Part shown: positions 23,306 through 37,029 of the stretch, one piece after another
Numbering within the stretch: position 1 is the stretch's first letter
Layout: each line of letters begins with the position of its first letter
DNA from: Anthostomella pinea
Lineage: Eukaryota; Ascomycota; Sordariomycetes; Xylariales; Xylariaceae
Length of the DNA: 64,000 bases
Direction of reading: 5' to 3'
NCBI GenBank assembly: GCA_963556695.1
Contig: CAUWAG010000020.1
Span: 1,674,001-1,738,000, forward strand
Program-made: the position numbers and the translations under genes
The notes under the pieces: generated by a model
The model's database searches: none
Told to the model about the DNA's origin: nothing
Seen by the model: only the letters and a program-made list of their open reading frames with translations

Positions 23306-24661
23306 ATGACCGAGTCCACACCAGCACAGTCCCTGCTCAACATCAATGCTCTGCTGGACAACCCCGTCTTCGCCGGCGGCTTCGGCCTCGCCTCCCTCGG
23401 CGCCGCCCTGGCCTTTGCGCGACGGGGCGCGCTCACTACCGCGGGCATGATCCGGCGCCGCATGCTCGTCAACGTTGAGATCAGCCAGCAGGACCCGGCC
23501 TACCCGTGGATCCTCGCATGGCTCTCGGAACCGCGCCCGCAGACCTCGTTCCTCGCGAAGCGCCTCACCCGCATCAACAAGCTCTCCGTCTCGACCGCCA
23601 CCAGCAGCACCCCGAACGGCGCCACCAAGGCCAGCTTCTTCCTGCAGCCCGGCTACGGCCGCCATATCGTCAAGTACAAACATGCCTATATCGCCGTCAG
23701 TAGGGAGAAGCAGTCGACTGCCAAGACGAATACGGGCGAGCCCCACGAGACGGTTGAGCTCACGACGCTGTACGCGCACAGACATATCTTCGAGGACATA
23801 TTCACCGAGGCGCGGGGTCTGGCGCTGCAGGCGAACGAGGGCAAGACGGTTGTATACTCTGTACGCAACTTTGATTGGGTACCTTTAGGTGAGCCACGGA
23901 GGAAGCGGCCTTTGGGCAGCGTCATTCTCGACGAGGGCGTGAAGGAAGGCATCGTGAATGATGCCAGAGACTTCCTCGAACGTCGGCAGTGGTATGTCGA
24001 TCGTGGGATACCATATCGCCGGGGCTATCTGCTTTACGGACCTCCTGGTAGCGGTAAGACCTCCTTCATTCAAGCTCTAGCTGGCGAGCTTGACTTCAGT
24101 GTGGCCATGATCAACCTGAGCGAGGTCGGAGTGACGGACGACAAGCTCGCTTTTCTCCTTACGAAACTTCCTGAACGGACGATTGTGCTGCTAGAGGATG
24201 CTGATTCCGCATTCGTGAATCGGAGGAAACGCGATGCAGATGGATACGGCGGGGCCACCGTCACATTCTCCGGCTTGTTGAATGCCCTGGATGGCCTCTC
24301 AGCTAGTGAAGAGAGGATTGCATTCCTGACCACCAACCACGTCGAACTCCTAGACCCCGCCTTGATAAGGCCTGGACGAGTAGACATGACGGTCCGCATC
24401 GGGGAAGCCACCAGATATCAGGCGGCTCAGATGTGGGACAGGTTCTACGGAGACATAGACACCGACGGGTCCAACAGGGAACGGTTCTTGGCCCGACTCG
24501 ACGGGCTAGGACTGTTCGTCGACTTAAATGAAGGCGAAGCGCTGCCTCGAACCAGCACTGCCGCCATCCAGGGACTGTTCTTGTTTAACAAGAACGACAT
24601 GGAGGGAGCCATCGCTATGGCCGAGGGACTGATTCCGCCCAAGTTGGAAGCGGAGAAGTAG
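23306..24661 (+). CDS. BCS1-type mitochondrial AAA ATPase
   Basis: Single-exon gene of 451 residues from ATG 23306. A hydrophobic segment (about residues 22-42) is followed by arginines, as in BCS1, which is anchored in the mitochondrial inner membrane. The BCS1 N-terminal domain spans roughly residues 60-225. The AAA domain has Walker A GPPGSGKT (245-252), Walker B IVLLEDAD (293-300), a sensor region AFLTTNHVELLDPALIRPGR with its arginine finger, and a C-terminal lid. BCS1 inserts the Rieske iron-sulfur protein into complex III. Fungi carry several BCS1-like paralogues, so the exact orthologue is not certain. It lies near mitochondrial DNA in this window, but that is a random insertion, not a functional link. 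Confidence 0.9.
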   Translation: MTESTPAQSLLNINALLDNPVFAGGFGLASLGAALAFARRGALTTAGMIRRRMLVNVEISQQDPAYPWILAWLSEPRPQTSFLAKRLTRINKLSVSTATSSTPNGATKASFFLQPGYGRHIVKYKHAYIAVSREKQSTAKTNTGEPHETVELTTLYAHRHIFEDIFTEARGLALQANEGKTVVYSVRNFDWVPLGEPRRKRPLGSVILDEGVKEGIVNDARDFLERRQWYVDRGIPYRRGYLLYGPPGSGKTSFIQALAGELDFSVAMINLSEVGVTDDKLAFLLTKLPERTIVLLEDADSAFVNRRKRDADGYGGATVTFSGLLNALDGLSASEERIAFLTTNHVELLDPALIRPGRVDMTVRIGEATRYQAAQMWDRFYGDIDTDGSNRERFLARLDGLGLFVDLNEGEALPRTSTAAIQGLFLFNKNDMEGAIAMAEGLIPPKLEAEK

Positions 24662-25489
24662 ATGATGACCATGTATATCACTTGTAACAACTGTCTGTAT
24701 CATACACTAGATACCCATCGCATATATCAGGTCCGCGGAGGAAAGCTCGAAAATCCTCTGGTTGAGTTCTGTCTCATCGCTACAACTGGTCTCTCGCTGC
24801 GTCGACGACACAAGTTACTCACCTACGAATGCACTCGATCGACGCGCACGTGTGAGATATTATTGTCCAGATTTACCCAGGGTGGTGGCGATCAATGCGA
24901 ACACATGGTGTCGGCGGTTGTCCAACACAGCGTCATAAAAACCTAGGCGGCCAAAGTGGCTCCAGCTCGAGGTGTATGGCCAGCCCCTGTGCTCAATGAC
25001 TAGCACATAGCGAACTCTACGAAACCTTGGTAAGATGGCTGGCCGTCCGGCCCTTTACAGCTCATTCAGTCACTCGCTTGGGTGGGGTTCTTTGACCAGC
25101 TCGTTGCTTGAACGCTGGCTATACAGAAGTCAGGCCTAGTTCTGCAGCATACCCTCGGAGAAGAGATAGAGGTGTTCGTGATGCTGAACCTGTTGGAAGT
25201 TGCGAGAGTGTGCGCTCCGCATCCCAGGACGTTCTGGGGGCTTTGGTTGTTCTAACCGAAGACGCAGGCGCCCACTGAATTTGCGCTGTGTTCGCGTCGG
25301 TGTTAGTAAGAGGGTGCCACCTGGAACGATGGCGGTGTTCAAAATCTCCTCTGACAGCAGATTGATGCTCTAGTTACTCGTCACCAGTTATTGAAGGCGA
25401 CATCCTGAAAATTTCCCCGGAAGTCTCTACCAGAGAGGCGCCTGTCAAACAATACATAGATGGTTCATATGGTGTAAAACGTTGTATTC
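24662..25489. other. intergenic, no gene supported
   Basis: Short frames without domains. Confidence 0.5.
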
Positions 25490-26177
25490 TGATGAAATCT
25501 GGTGATCTTCTGGTAGTTGTTGTGAAGGTAAAGGATCTGCTAGTGTGCTACAGCACACCGAAATGCCTTAAAGGCCTTATTGTTACACTGCCACCCCCTT
25601 GAACGCCACTATGGCTGCCACGCTATCTAACACACCCCCTTTAAATGCTATAAGGTCATTTAAACCATCTAATGAGGTTTATTTAAGGCGAAATTCGAAG
25701 TTTCCGTATATAACGAAGTATTTTAATCGCGTAAATAATATACTTGTGCCTTTTAAGTCACTAACTTTTTTAAAAGCCGCTCGTTATACTTCTCTTAGTT
25801 TGAAAAAAGAAAGATATCGACTATTTAAAGGTAATTTAAAAGTCTTAGAACTTTCTTTTTAATAAAGCTTTTATAAGACTATTTGCTGTTATTTTATTCG
25901 TTTTGATTTACAATACCTAGATAATTCCTTTCTAAACTTCCTGTTTTGACTAATAAGCCTAAGTAATAAAGTAATAAAGCTTCGTTTAAAGCCTAACAGC
26001 TTTTTAAACTATTAAACGAATAGTTTATTTATCATTATACTCAAAATTTAAAGCTTTTATTAGCTTAAAAATGCTTTAAATACCTTATTTAAAAATAGCC
26101 TATGTTACTAGTTGTATAATAATTAGGAGCTTACATTTAATGCTCGATAAAGTAATAAAGGCAATATTTAACCTTGT

Positions 26178-26380
26178 TGTTGGAACAGGCTTGAACAATC
26201 AATCATAATACTCGAGTATGGGGTCAAGGTCATGATGTTGCTGATGGTTGGATTGGGAGGTCTAGCTGGACCTGAAGGTCTGGCTAAGTAACCTCGCAAT
26301 CCGGTATCTATCTCTTATCTAATCATACATGTGGGTCTTGGTATGGATGGTTTGCAGGCTGGAATTGCATAGATCCAACA
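26178..26380 (+). repeat. 203-bp LTR-like repeat, left copy
   Basis: Starts TGTTGGAACAGG and ends GATCCAACA, the TGTTGG...CCAACA border of many LTRs. An inverted copy lies at 27304-27507. GC content is near normal, unlike the AT-rich DNA on both sides. Confidence 0.7.
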
Positions 26381-27303
26381 CTTGTAAAAATAGTAGCGAA
26401 AATAATCGATTCGATCTTCTTTTAATATATTTGAAGGTTTTATTGTAAAGCTTAAATATCGTTTAATAAAAATTCTTTTTAGTTGTCAGGACTTTAGAAG
26501 CTTAAATTTACGTTAATACCTTAACATTATTGGCAAGCTTTTTAATATATACTTTTTAAAATAATTAAATAGTCTTTTCGCCTTCGTCTTTAATAATGTG
26601 CGTTTTTAAAAAAAACCTTTTAAGTCTTTAATTATCTTTATTTTAAAGTTTTTATAAAAGGTTATAATAACGGTAATGGCGTTTTAATCGTTTTTAAGAT
26701 ATAAAATAGTAATATTATTTCCGTAAGAAAGGACGATAATATTGTTTTAAATAATTATATACGGCTTTTGAAGCACTTTGTAAAAACTTACATTATGAAA
26801 AGCTTCAATAAGCTTAATTTATTAAAGCAGTAGTAACTTTTTAAAATCGTATAATCATTTATGTACCCTAGGAATATAATGCGATTTTTAAACTTAAAAG
26901 GCTTTTATATATATATAAGCTCAATAAAGTCGCAATATATAAACGCATTAATAAGATTCATTTATTAAGTTTTTAAATTACATCTTGATACGGTAATAAA
27001 TAATATACGTAATAAAGTACAAGCTAAGGTTTTTAATTTTATAGGTGGATTTTAAATGCCCATTAACTATTATATATAACAAAACACACTTTATACTTCT
27101 TAAAACACCATGCTTTTTCGTTTTATATATAAATACTTATATATAACTTAAATATTAATAGCTTTTAGTGGTAAACATAGCTAGTTTAAGTTACAAATTT
27201 ATTTTTTAATGCTTTTTAAATGATGTTTTTAAACATGAACCAAAAAAATTTCTAAGGTGATCCTTTAGTTTTCGGTAGTTTTTAAGCGTCGAAATAAAGT
27301 CCT

Positions 27304-27507
27304 TGTTGGATCCATGCGATTCCAGACTGCAAACCATCTATACCAGGACCCACATGTATGATTAGATAAGATAAGATAGTGGATTGAGAGGGCACTTGGC
27401 CAGACCTTCGAGTCCAGCTAGATTCCTCTCAATCCAACCATCAGCAACATCATGACCTTGACCCCATACTCGAGTATTATGATTGATCGTTCAACCCTGT
27501 TCCAACA
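27304..27507 (-). repeat. 204-bp LTR-like repeat, right inverted copy
   Basis: Reverse complement of 26178-26380 with scattered differences. The inverted arrangement around 923 bp of AT-rich DNA is either two LTRs in opposite orientation or a foldback-type element. Confidence 0.7.
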
Positions 27508-28479
27508 TAATCGTTGATTTTTATTCCCTGGAATTTTTTTTCCCGCCAGTTTTATTGCTTTTAAAAAAGACCTCTTTTTAGTAGCCGTTAAAACAAATTA
27601 ATAAACGTTTTAATAAAAGTCTGTAAAAGTTCAAACTCGTAGAAATAATAATAGAAAATCGAAATTGTTAATTTTTAAGTTAATCAACAGCCAAAAAAGA
27701 AAAAGAAACGCTAACAAGATTATCGTATTATAAATACTAGTCTTTCAAGCCGTTAAAAATGATTTTTTTCTTATAATTCGGTAAATATCTTATCAATTTA
27801 ATACGCTTATTTCTATATTTATTAACGTAAGGTACGGTTAGATCTAACGAAAAGTCCGTTAATTGAATTGAAACTAATTGCAAAATATTCGTTAGTTAAA
27901 AAAATACTTGCTATTCTAGGCTTATAACTATTAAATATTCCGTAAATACTTTATATTGTATAAAATCTGGTGATTTTCTAGTAGTTGTTGTAAAGGTGAA
28001 AGATCTGCTAGTATGCTATAGGCATACCGAAATGCCCTGAGGGCCCTGTTGTTGCACTGCCACCCCCCTGAACGCCACTATGGCTGCCACGCCATCTTAC
28101 AGCGCCGTATTTCGAAGGGGCACAAACCTAGCCACCCCAATACATCGTCGGACGGTCGACTGACAATACAGTACTCCCACATCGTCGGGACTGGTGTTGG
28201 GCATATATGTTAGTACCTTGACGGACACAGGAAAGCATCTTGTGCCTTGCAATCCGACATACCAACCAGTGCACCACGCTCGGCTATATGAATGTCATAG
28301 TTGGCTGGCCTGTGGACATTCTGCTCCTTTCAGGTATAGCCTCAAAATTCGATTCACAGCAGCAAAGTGTCCCATTGTGGGTTCGGTCTACTAGCCTCCT
28401 TCAACCTAGGGACTGCCCATGATCCGCAAAGCGCTCATTACTTACCATACGCGTGCTTCGCCCAAGCACTATCATTTTT

Positions 28480-29353
28480 CTACTTCACGCCATGGGCGTC
28501 TATTTCCACGGGGCGCTCAAAGCTATCCATCTCCACCGGAATCTCTCTACCTTCCAGCTCCCCAGAACGGCATTGTTGCGGCCAGATTTCCGGCAGTGCT
28601 TGCCCATCTGCCTCATGCCTCAGGTGTGTCGCAAAGCGCGCCGGATCGGCGGATAGCTCGGGCTTATAGACCCCAAAGACTGTGCTCGAATCGGCTGAAC
28701 GAAGGGTTGCTACTCCTTTCCTATTCTGGCGCTTCTTCCATAGTAGGAATGCGCAAGCGAGTAGCAGCAAGCTGCACACTCCTACACCAACCCCTATCCC
28801 CGCCTTAACACTATTCGCTAGTCCCCCATTGCTTCCTATTGAAGAGGTAGACTTCAGTAGTTTGAACCCGGCCGCCGCGGTATAGTTGCTTTCGATACTC
28901 CTCCAGTCCGCAATGGTGGGCGAGGCAAGCGTCTGGTTCAGCACTGCGGACGGCTGGTTCGGAGCCTCCGTGGCGGAAGGGATGGGGGCGCCGTTGCCGT
29001 TGAACGAGACCACCTGCGAGTCATCCAGCGACCTGTCTGGTCTGACCGCCGCCATCGCGACCTTCTTGTTGTGCATGTCGACAACGGTGTAGGCCGAGCG
29101 GAAGAAGGCCTCGGCAAGCACCGCCGGCACCGAGCTGTTCCCTTTGGCAATAGCGAAGACGCATTGCGGCTCGCCGTCTTCCGTGGTGGGAAAGAGCTTC
29201 GGGTCGAAAACATCGGGCAGAAACACCACTTCGCTCATGGTTATGTTGATACTCACACCATCGGGTCCGCCGAACCCAAACACAAAGTAGCCTTGGCTTT
29301 CGCGGAGGGAGCAAGGCACTAAAGGCCTGCCGTTCGGGGATAGTGTCGCGTTG
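28480..29353 (-). pseudogene. aspartic-protease-like gene, C-terminal half
   Basis: The minus-strand frame from the mitochondrial junction at about 29353 down to TAG 28480 encodes [16 protein letters not shown], typical of the region between the second active site and C-terminus of fungal pepsin-family (A1) proteins. It continues with YFVFGFGG, a Ser/Thr/Asn-rich stalk, one transmembrane helix (VGVGVCSLLLLACAFLLWKK, about 28770-28720) and an acidic/polar tail. This is the layout of a membrane-anchored, yapsin-like protein at the cell surface. Joining to the other half (39737 and upward) is in frame. The gene cannot be expressed as one product with the insertion in place. Confidence 0.82.
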
Positions 29354-29354
29354 A

Positions 29355-29659
29355 ATAAATTATTAGGGGTTATTGCTATGTTTAGTGCAATTTTAGTTAT
29401 AATGTTATTACCTATTACAGATTTAGGTAGATCTAAAGGTTTACAGTTTAGACCTTTAAGTAAGATAGCTTTTTATATATTTGTGGCTAATTTCTTAGTA
29501 TTAATGAGCTTAGGAGCTAAACACGTTGAATCACCATTTATAGAATTTGGGCAAATAAGTACAGTTCTATATTTTGGACATTTTGCTTTAATAGTTCCAG
29601 CTATAAGTTTACTAGAAAATACTTTAGTAGACTTAAGTTTAAGTAAGACAAGTAAGTAG
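29355..29659 (+). pseudogene. cob: cytochrome b, 3' fragment, copy 1 (NUMT)
   Basis: Encodes the last ~100 residues of cytochrome b, starting at [20 protein letters not shown] and including [14 protein letters not shown] and the final helix to a TAG at 29657-29659. The rest of the gene is absent. It is followed by trnC as in many fungal mitochondria. Confidence 0.88.
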
Positions 29660-29713
29660 TATATAATTAGTTCTTGTTACACAAAATATATTATGTATTA
29701 TACATAATATAGA

Positions 29714-29783
29714 AGATTATGATGTAGTTGGTCTATACTTTGATTGCAAATCTTAAGTCTGAGGTTCAATTCCTCCATAATCT
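29714..29783 (+). tRNA. trnC: mitochondrial tRNA-Cys(GCA), in NUMT
   Basis: Acceptor AGATTAT (29714-29720) pairs with ATAATCT (29777-29783); the T arm has GAGG-TTCAATT-CCTC. Anticodon GCA follows a U33 position. The anticodon stem has two T-T mismatches. Location between cob and cox1 matches the usual gene order. Confidence 0.7.
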
Positions 29784-29921
29784 TGTTAAATATTAGAGTA
29801 ATTATCTAGCTTCTTTTTATCAGAAAATTAAAAATAAATTATAATATAATAAATCTACATTTATTATATCTAAGGAATGCTCATGCTTGTGTATATCGTT
29901 CAAGATCAAGGGGATAGGCAC

Positions 29922-31585
<1,664 letters not shown>

Positions 31586-31725
31586 GGTTTTATAGCTAGA
31601 TTATTCTAATGTTACCCTGATTTGAGTATAAACCGTTGTTTTAGTTAAAAAAAAAAATTCTTAATAAAGTTACTTTTAACTTTATTAAAATTTTATATAT
31701 AGATATTTATAAATATACTATATAT

Positions 31726-31793
31726 TCTCATTAGCTCAAAGGTAGAGCAGGATACTTCTAATATCCTGATTTTAGTTCGAATCTAAAATGAGA
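31726..31793 (+). tRNA. trnR: mitochondrial tRNA-Arg(UCU), in NUMT
   Basis: Acceptor TCTCATT/AATGAGA, anticodon stem GGATA/TATCC with loop CTTCTAA (anticodon TCT), and T arm TTTAG-TTCGAAT-CTAAA. Lies between cox1 and nad1. Confidence 0.9.
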
Positions 31794-31900
31794 ATTCGGA
31801 TAATAAGTAATTAACTTAAATTTTAATTACTTTTCATTTATATTTAATATATTCTTTATATTATTTATGTAGAATATATTAATCTAATTAATAAGAAAAA

Positions 31901-34139
31901 ATGTTCTATTTACCTCCAACTCTTATATCAATTATTGAAGTTCTTTTAGTTATAGTTCCAGCATTGCTTAGTGTAGCTTATGTTACGGTTGCAGAAAGAA
32001 AAACTATGGCAAGTATGCAAAGAAGATTAGGTCCTAATGCTGTAGGATATTACGGATTATTACAAGCATTTGCAGATGCTTTAAACTTCTTTTAAAAGAA
32101 TATGTAGCACCTACACAGGCTAATATAATATTTTTTTTTTTAGGTCCAGTGATAACTTTAATTTTTGCATTATTAGGATACGGAGTTATTCCTTATGGAC
32201 CCGGTTTAGCCATTAGTGATTTTAATTTAGGAATATTGTATTTGTTAGCTGTTTCATCTTTAGCTACATATGGTATATTGTTAGCTGGTTGAAGTGCTAA
32301 TAGTAAATATGTTTTTTTAGGTTCTCTTAGAAGTACTGCTCAATTAATTAGTTATGAATTAATTTTAAGTTCTGCTTTATTACTAGTAATTATGCTTACC
32401 GGTAGTTTAAATTTAACTGTAAATGTAGAATCACAAAGAGCTGTTTGATTTGTATTACCTTTATTACCTATATTTATAATATTTTTTATAGGATCTATAG
32501 CAGAAACTAATAGACCTCCTTTTGATTTAGCTGAGGCTATTAACTAATAGATTTGGCCTCATTAAAGATCACAAATTGCTGGAAATTCCAACTATTAAAT
32601 AGCATAGGACAATCAGCAGGGAATTTAACTTATATTTTGTTAAAACTTTCAGAGACTAAATGTGATCATTTAATATAAATAAATTATATTAAATAAGATA
32701 TAGTCCAATCTTGTATGAAAATACAAGTAATAATTATTTAAATAATATTTAAATATAATACAAGTAAATTACTCCCTATATGTAAAATATAGCCATCGTA
32801 TGACTATACAAAAAATTTGTGTAGTAGGCCGTAGATATTTTTATACTTCAACCTTAAAATCTTAATTACCTCCACCTATAATAATTTCAACTGTTCAAAA
32901 TTGAGATAAAAAAGATTTTAGCCTATCTTTTAGAAATATGTTAAAAAATAAAGCAGGTATTTATTACTGTAAATACTGATCAATATATTGGAAGTCCTAA
33001 AGATTTTTATTTAAGACTTAATGAGCATATAAAAAATAAGAAGTCTAATCACCTAAATAAAAAAAAAGACCTTTTTTTTTATAAAGGAGGACGACGCACT
33101 ACAAAAAGCATTTAATAAATATGGCTTAGATAAATTTAATTTTTGACCGCGGAGCGACGTATATGTATATTTTACATTTGAGAATAAAATTATGTGTTCT
33201 AAACATCTCATTGACCTAGAAACCTGTTATATAGCAAAATTTAGTTTTTATACTCTTTATAATTTTAAGATTGTGCTACAAGTATATTAGGGTATAAACA
33301 TACTAAATAAACTATATTAAAAAGGGTGAAGCATTATGAGATTAAATAGAATCATCCTATGCAGGGTAAAACTCATACTAAGGAAGCACTTGCTCTAATA
33401 GGTAAGCCAGGAAAGTTAAACCTGATATTAGTAAAAACCAAAGGGAATTAAGTAAAAGTAATTTAAGTGAAAAGAAAAATAAAGGCTATTCAGGTGTAGG
33501 TATTTAAGATTTATAGGGTAATTTTAATTTAAAGTTTAAAATTAACCTAGAGTTAGCTAAACATTTAACTATCTCTATAGTTACAGTAGGTAAGTATTTA
33601 AATAATGGTCTTGTATATAATAAAATTTAGAGGTTTAAACCTATACAAGATTAATGTGTTAGATTTTAGAGGAATCAGAATTAGTTAGTGGATTTATGAC
33701 AGAACACGCTGCAGTTGTTTTTGTGTTCTTTTTTTTAGCTGAATATGGTAGTATTGTGTTAATGTGTATATTAACAAGTTTATTATTTTTAGGTGGTTAT
33801 CTAATATTAGATATTGTTTATTTATTAACTTATTTAGATTTCATTATTTGAGAAATATTTATTATAGATTGAGTTCTTATTTTAGATTATTTTGTAGAGG
33901 ATATAATGAATACACCTGCTTTAGAGGGATTAATATATGGTTTCAGTTTAGGATTAAAAAGTTCTATGATGATATTTACTTTTATTTGAGCTAGAGCTTC
34001 TTTCCCTAGAATACGTTTTGATCAATTAATGTCCTTTTGTTGAACAGTTTTATTACCAATAGTGTTTGCTTTTATCATATTAGTACCTTGTATTTTATAT
34101 AGTTTTGATATATTCCCTATTAATATAAATTTATTTTAA
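31901..34139 (+). pseudogene. nad1: NADH dehydrogenase subunit 1, one intron, frameshifted (NUMT)
   Basis: Exon 1 is 31901-32538 ([20 protein letters not shown]...) and exon 2 33672-34139 ([20 protein letters not shown]... to TAA). The exon junction within [11 protein letters not shown] is a common intron site. A one-base deletion near 32088 turns the DALKLLLKE region into an early TAA. Otherwise the protein reads through with TGA as Trp. ND1 is a membrane subunit of complex I at the quinone site. Confidence 0.88.
32539..33671 (+). other. group I intron in nad1 with broken GIY-YIG endonuclease frame
   Basis: The upstream exon ends in T and the intron ends in G, as group I introns require. 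Core elements are visible: AATCAGCAGGGAA near 32612 and AGATATAGTCC near 32696. The interior encodes a GIY-YIG homing endonuclease remnant: AGIYYCKYTDQYIGSPKDFY near 32953-33010, then NKYGLDKFNF, a GKTHTKEALALIGKPG repeat motif near 33365 and a DNA-binding LAKHLTISIVTVGKYLNNG motif near 33555. Stops and GC-rich insertions (GGAGGACGACG near 33087, CCGCGGAGCGACG near 33149) disrupt it. Confidence 0.75.
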
Positions 34140-34302
34140 ATCTTATTTTTTAAGATCTTATGAAAAATTAATATGTCCTTCGGACCGAAGGGTAAAAAAA
34201 TTTTATTTTTTTATATAATATAATCGTGTAATTGTTTACTTATGATGTAATTTTAATTTAATTATGTGGGAAGTTTTATTTTAATTTAAATAATAAATGT
34301 AG

Positions 34303-35772
34303 TTGTCATCTTTATTATTAATACCTATAGTAGGGATATTTTTAATCTCTAGTAATATGTCTTATGAAGATACAGAAATAAAAATAAGATCCTATAAAAC
34401 AACAGCTTTTGTAGCATCTATTATAAATTTAGTTATATCTTTAGTAATATTTATATTATTTGATTTTAGCAGTAATCAATTTCAGTTTGTACAAGAACAT
34501 TATGATATGAACTTATTTGATGTTTATTTAGGGGTAGATGGAATATCCATATATTTTATATTGTTAACTACAATAATAATGCCTATAGCAATATTATCTA
34601 ACTGAAATTCAATAACTGAAAATGTTAAATCTTATTTAATAATTATGTTATTACTAGAAACATTATTGTTAGCAGTTTTTTTAGTATTAGACATTTTATT
34701 ATTCTATATATTTTTTGAAAGTATACTACCCCCTTTATTTTTATTGATAGGTTTATTTGGATCTAGTAATAAAGTAAGAGCTAGTTTTTATTTATTCTTA
34801 TATACATTATTAGGTTCTTTGTTTTTATTATTATCTATTTTAACTATGTCTTCTATAATGGGAACTACTGATTTTGATGCTTTATTTAAAACAAATTTTG
34901 ATTATACTACACAAGTATTCTTATTCTGTGGCATATTTATAGCATTTGCATTAAAAACTCCTACTATATTTTTAAATAACTGATTATTAAAAGCTCATGT
35001 AGAATCCCCTTTAGGTGGAAGTATTATCTTAGCGGGTATTGTTTTAAAATTAAGTTTATATGGTATATTTAGATTAATTTTACCTATATTACCTAAAGCA
35101 TCTTTAGATTATACATTTATAGTATTTGTAATAGGTGTAATAACAATAATATATACTAGTTTTAGTACATTAAGAACTACAGATATTAAAGAGTTAATAG
35201 CTTATAGTTCAGTATCTCATGCTGCTGTTTACTTGATAGGAGTATTTAGTAATACAATACAGGGAATAGAAGGAGGAATACTTCTAGGTTTAGCTCATGG
35301 ATTTGTATCTAGTGGTTTATTTATATGTGCAGGGGGTGTATTATATGATAGATCTGGAACTAGATTAATACATTATCATAAAGGTATAACTCAAATGATG
35401 CCTTTATTTTCTATATTATTTTTTATTTTATCTTTAGGTAACTGTGGAGCTCCTTTAACTTTAAATTTTGTAGGTGAATTTATGTCTCTTTATGGAGTAT
35501 TTGAAAGATTACCTGTTCTAGGTGTATTTGCTAGTTCTTCTATAGTATTTTCTGCTGCTTATGCTATATATATGTTTAACCGTATAGCATTTGGTGGATC
35601 ATTTACTAGATTCTTTGAAGAAAATATAAGTGATCTTACTAAAAGAGAATTCTTTTTATTATTTACATTAGTAGCCTTTACTGTTATTCTTGGTATATAT
35701 CCTTCTATTATTTTAGATGGACTACACTATTCAGCCACAAATTTAATATATAAATATAATTTATTGGTTTAG
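34303..35772 (+). pseudogene. nad4: NADH dehydrogenase subunit 4 (NUMT)
   Basis: Read with the mitochondrial code the frame is open from 34303 to TAG 35770-35772 (489 residues) and matches ND4: LLKAHVESPLGGS, IAYSSVSHAAVYLIG, GLAHGFVSSGLFICAGG. An ATG at 34297 is followed at once by TAG, so either the start was mutated or TTG 34303 is used. ND4 is a proton-pumping antiporter-like subunit of complex I. Confidence 0.88.
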
Positions 35773-35912
35773 TATTATTTAATAATACGGTGGTTATAGT
35801 TTACTCTGAAAATAAAAAAGAAATATAGTTGTTTCCTTAATTAAAATATTTTCGTTTTATAATAAACGCTAATACTTATTAAATACTATTTAATAACACG
35901 ATTATTATTAAT

Positions 35913-36065
35913 ATGCCTCAATTAACACCATTTTATTTTGTAAATGAAGTAACTTTTGCTTTTGTTATAATTATAATAACAATATATATGTTATCTAAAT
36001 ACATATTACCTAGATTTGTTCGTTTATTTTTAGCTCGTACTTTTATATCTAAATTATTTAATTAA
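35913..36065 (+). other. atp8: ATP synthase subunit 8, intact-looking (NUMT)
   Basis: 50 residues beginning MPQLTPFYFVNEVTFAFV and ending in a basic tail with SKLFN, ATG 35913 to TAA 36065. MPQL is the hallmark N-terminus of subunit 8, the small F0 stator component. Lies between nad4 and atp6 as expected. Confidence 0.9.
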
Positions 36066-36255
36066 TATTTATACTACATGAAGTAGTAGATTTTTAAAAT
36101 ATTATATTAAATATAAATTAATTTTATCAAGATTTACATTTCAATTTTTAATACTAAAGTTAAATTAAGAAAGTAATCTAGTAATATCTATTACCAGATT
36201 AGTTTTAAACTTTGAGTTTTAATTAACTATTGAATACAGTTATGATAGTTTTACA

Positions 36256-37029
36256 ATGGAAAAAATAACCAACTTTTTTAATTTTAATAGAGAAATAATT
36301 AGCCCTTTAAATCAATTTGAAATAAGAGATTTATTAAGTATTGATGCACCTATATTAGGAAATTTACATATATCAGTAACTAATATAGGATTATACTTAA
36401 TGCTAGGTGCTTTTTTTATATTAACTCTTAACCTTTTAAGTACAAATTATAATAAATTAGTAGGTAATAATTGATCAATAAGTCAAGAATCTTTATATGC
36501 AACTATTCATAGTATAGTAACAAATCAAATAAACCCTAGAAATGGACAAATATACTTTCCATTTATATATGCTTTATTTATATTTATATTAATTAATAAC
36601 TTAATTGGAATGGTTCCTTACACTTTTGCTTCTACAAGTCATTTTGTATTAACATTTGCATTAAGTTTTACTATAGTTTTGGGTGCAACAATATTAGGAT
36701 TCCAAAAACACGGTCTAGTATTTTTCTCTCTTTTAGTGCCTGCTGGTTGTCCTTTAGCTTTATTACCTTTATTAGTTTTAATTGAGTTTATTTCTTTAGG
36801 TTTGAGATTAGCAGCTAACATATTATCAGGTCACATGTTGCTTAATATATTAGCAGGTTTCACATACAATATAATGACAAGTGGAATAATATTCTTTTTC
36901 TTAGGTTTAATACCCTTGTCTTTTATTATAGCATTTTCAGGTCTGGAGTTAGGTATAGCCTTCATTCAAGCTCAAGTTTTTATGGTTTTATCTTCAGGTT
37001 ATATAAAGGATGGTTTGGATCTTCATTAA
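36256..37029 (+). other. atp6: ATP synthase subunit a, intact under mitochondrial code (NUMT)
   Basis: 257 residues with one TGA-encoded Trp at 36472-36474. Contains the conserved channel helix SLGLRLAANILSGHMLLNI with the essential arginine, and the C-terminal LELGIAFIQAQVFMVLSSGYI. Subunit a forms the proton path of F0. Under the standard nuclear code the TGA would truncate it, so it has no nuclear function as it stands. Confidence 0.9.

Larger units (their letters stand above)
25490..28099. mobile_element. RIP-degenerated retroelement remnant with direct terminal repeats
   Basis: Direct repeats of about 140 bp at 25490-25632 and 27957-28099 share AATCTGGTGAT, TAGTTGTTGT, GATCTGCTAGT and CGCCACTATGGCTGCCACGC. 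They start TGAT/TGTA and end AACA/TACA, like LTRs. The interior is extremely AT-rich, with stops in all frames, as left by heavy RIP. A second pair of repeats is nested inside. Confidence 0.6.

Noticed and set aside
23306..24661. Functional link between the BCS1-like gene and the mitochondrial block
   Set aside because: The block is a random DNA insertion 5 kb away in another gene; proximity is not evidence of a shared role.
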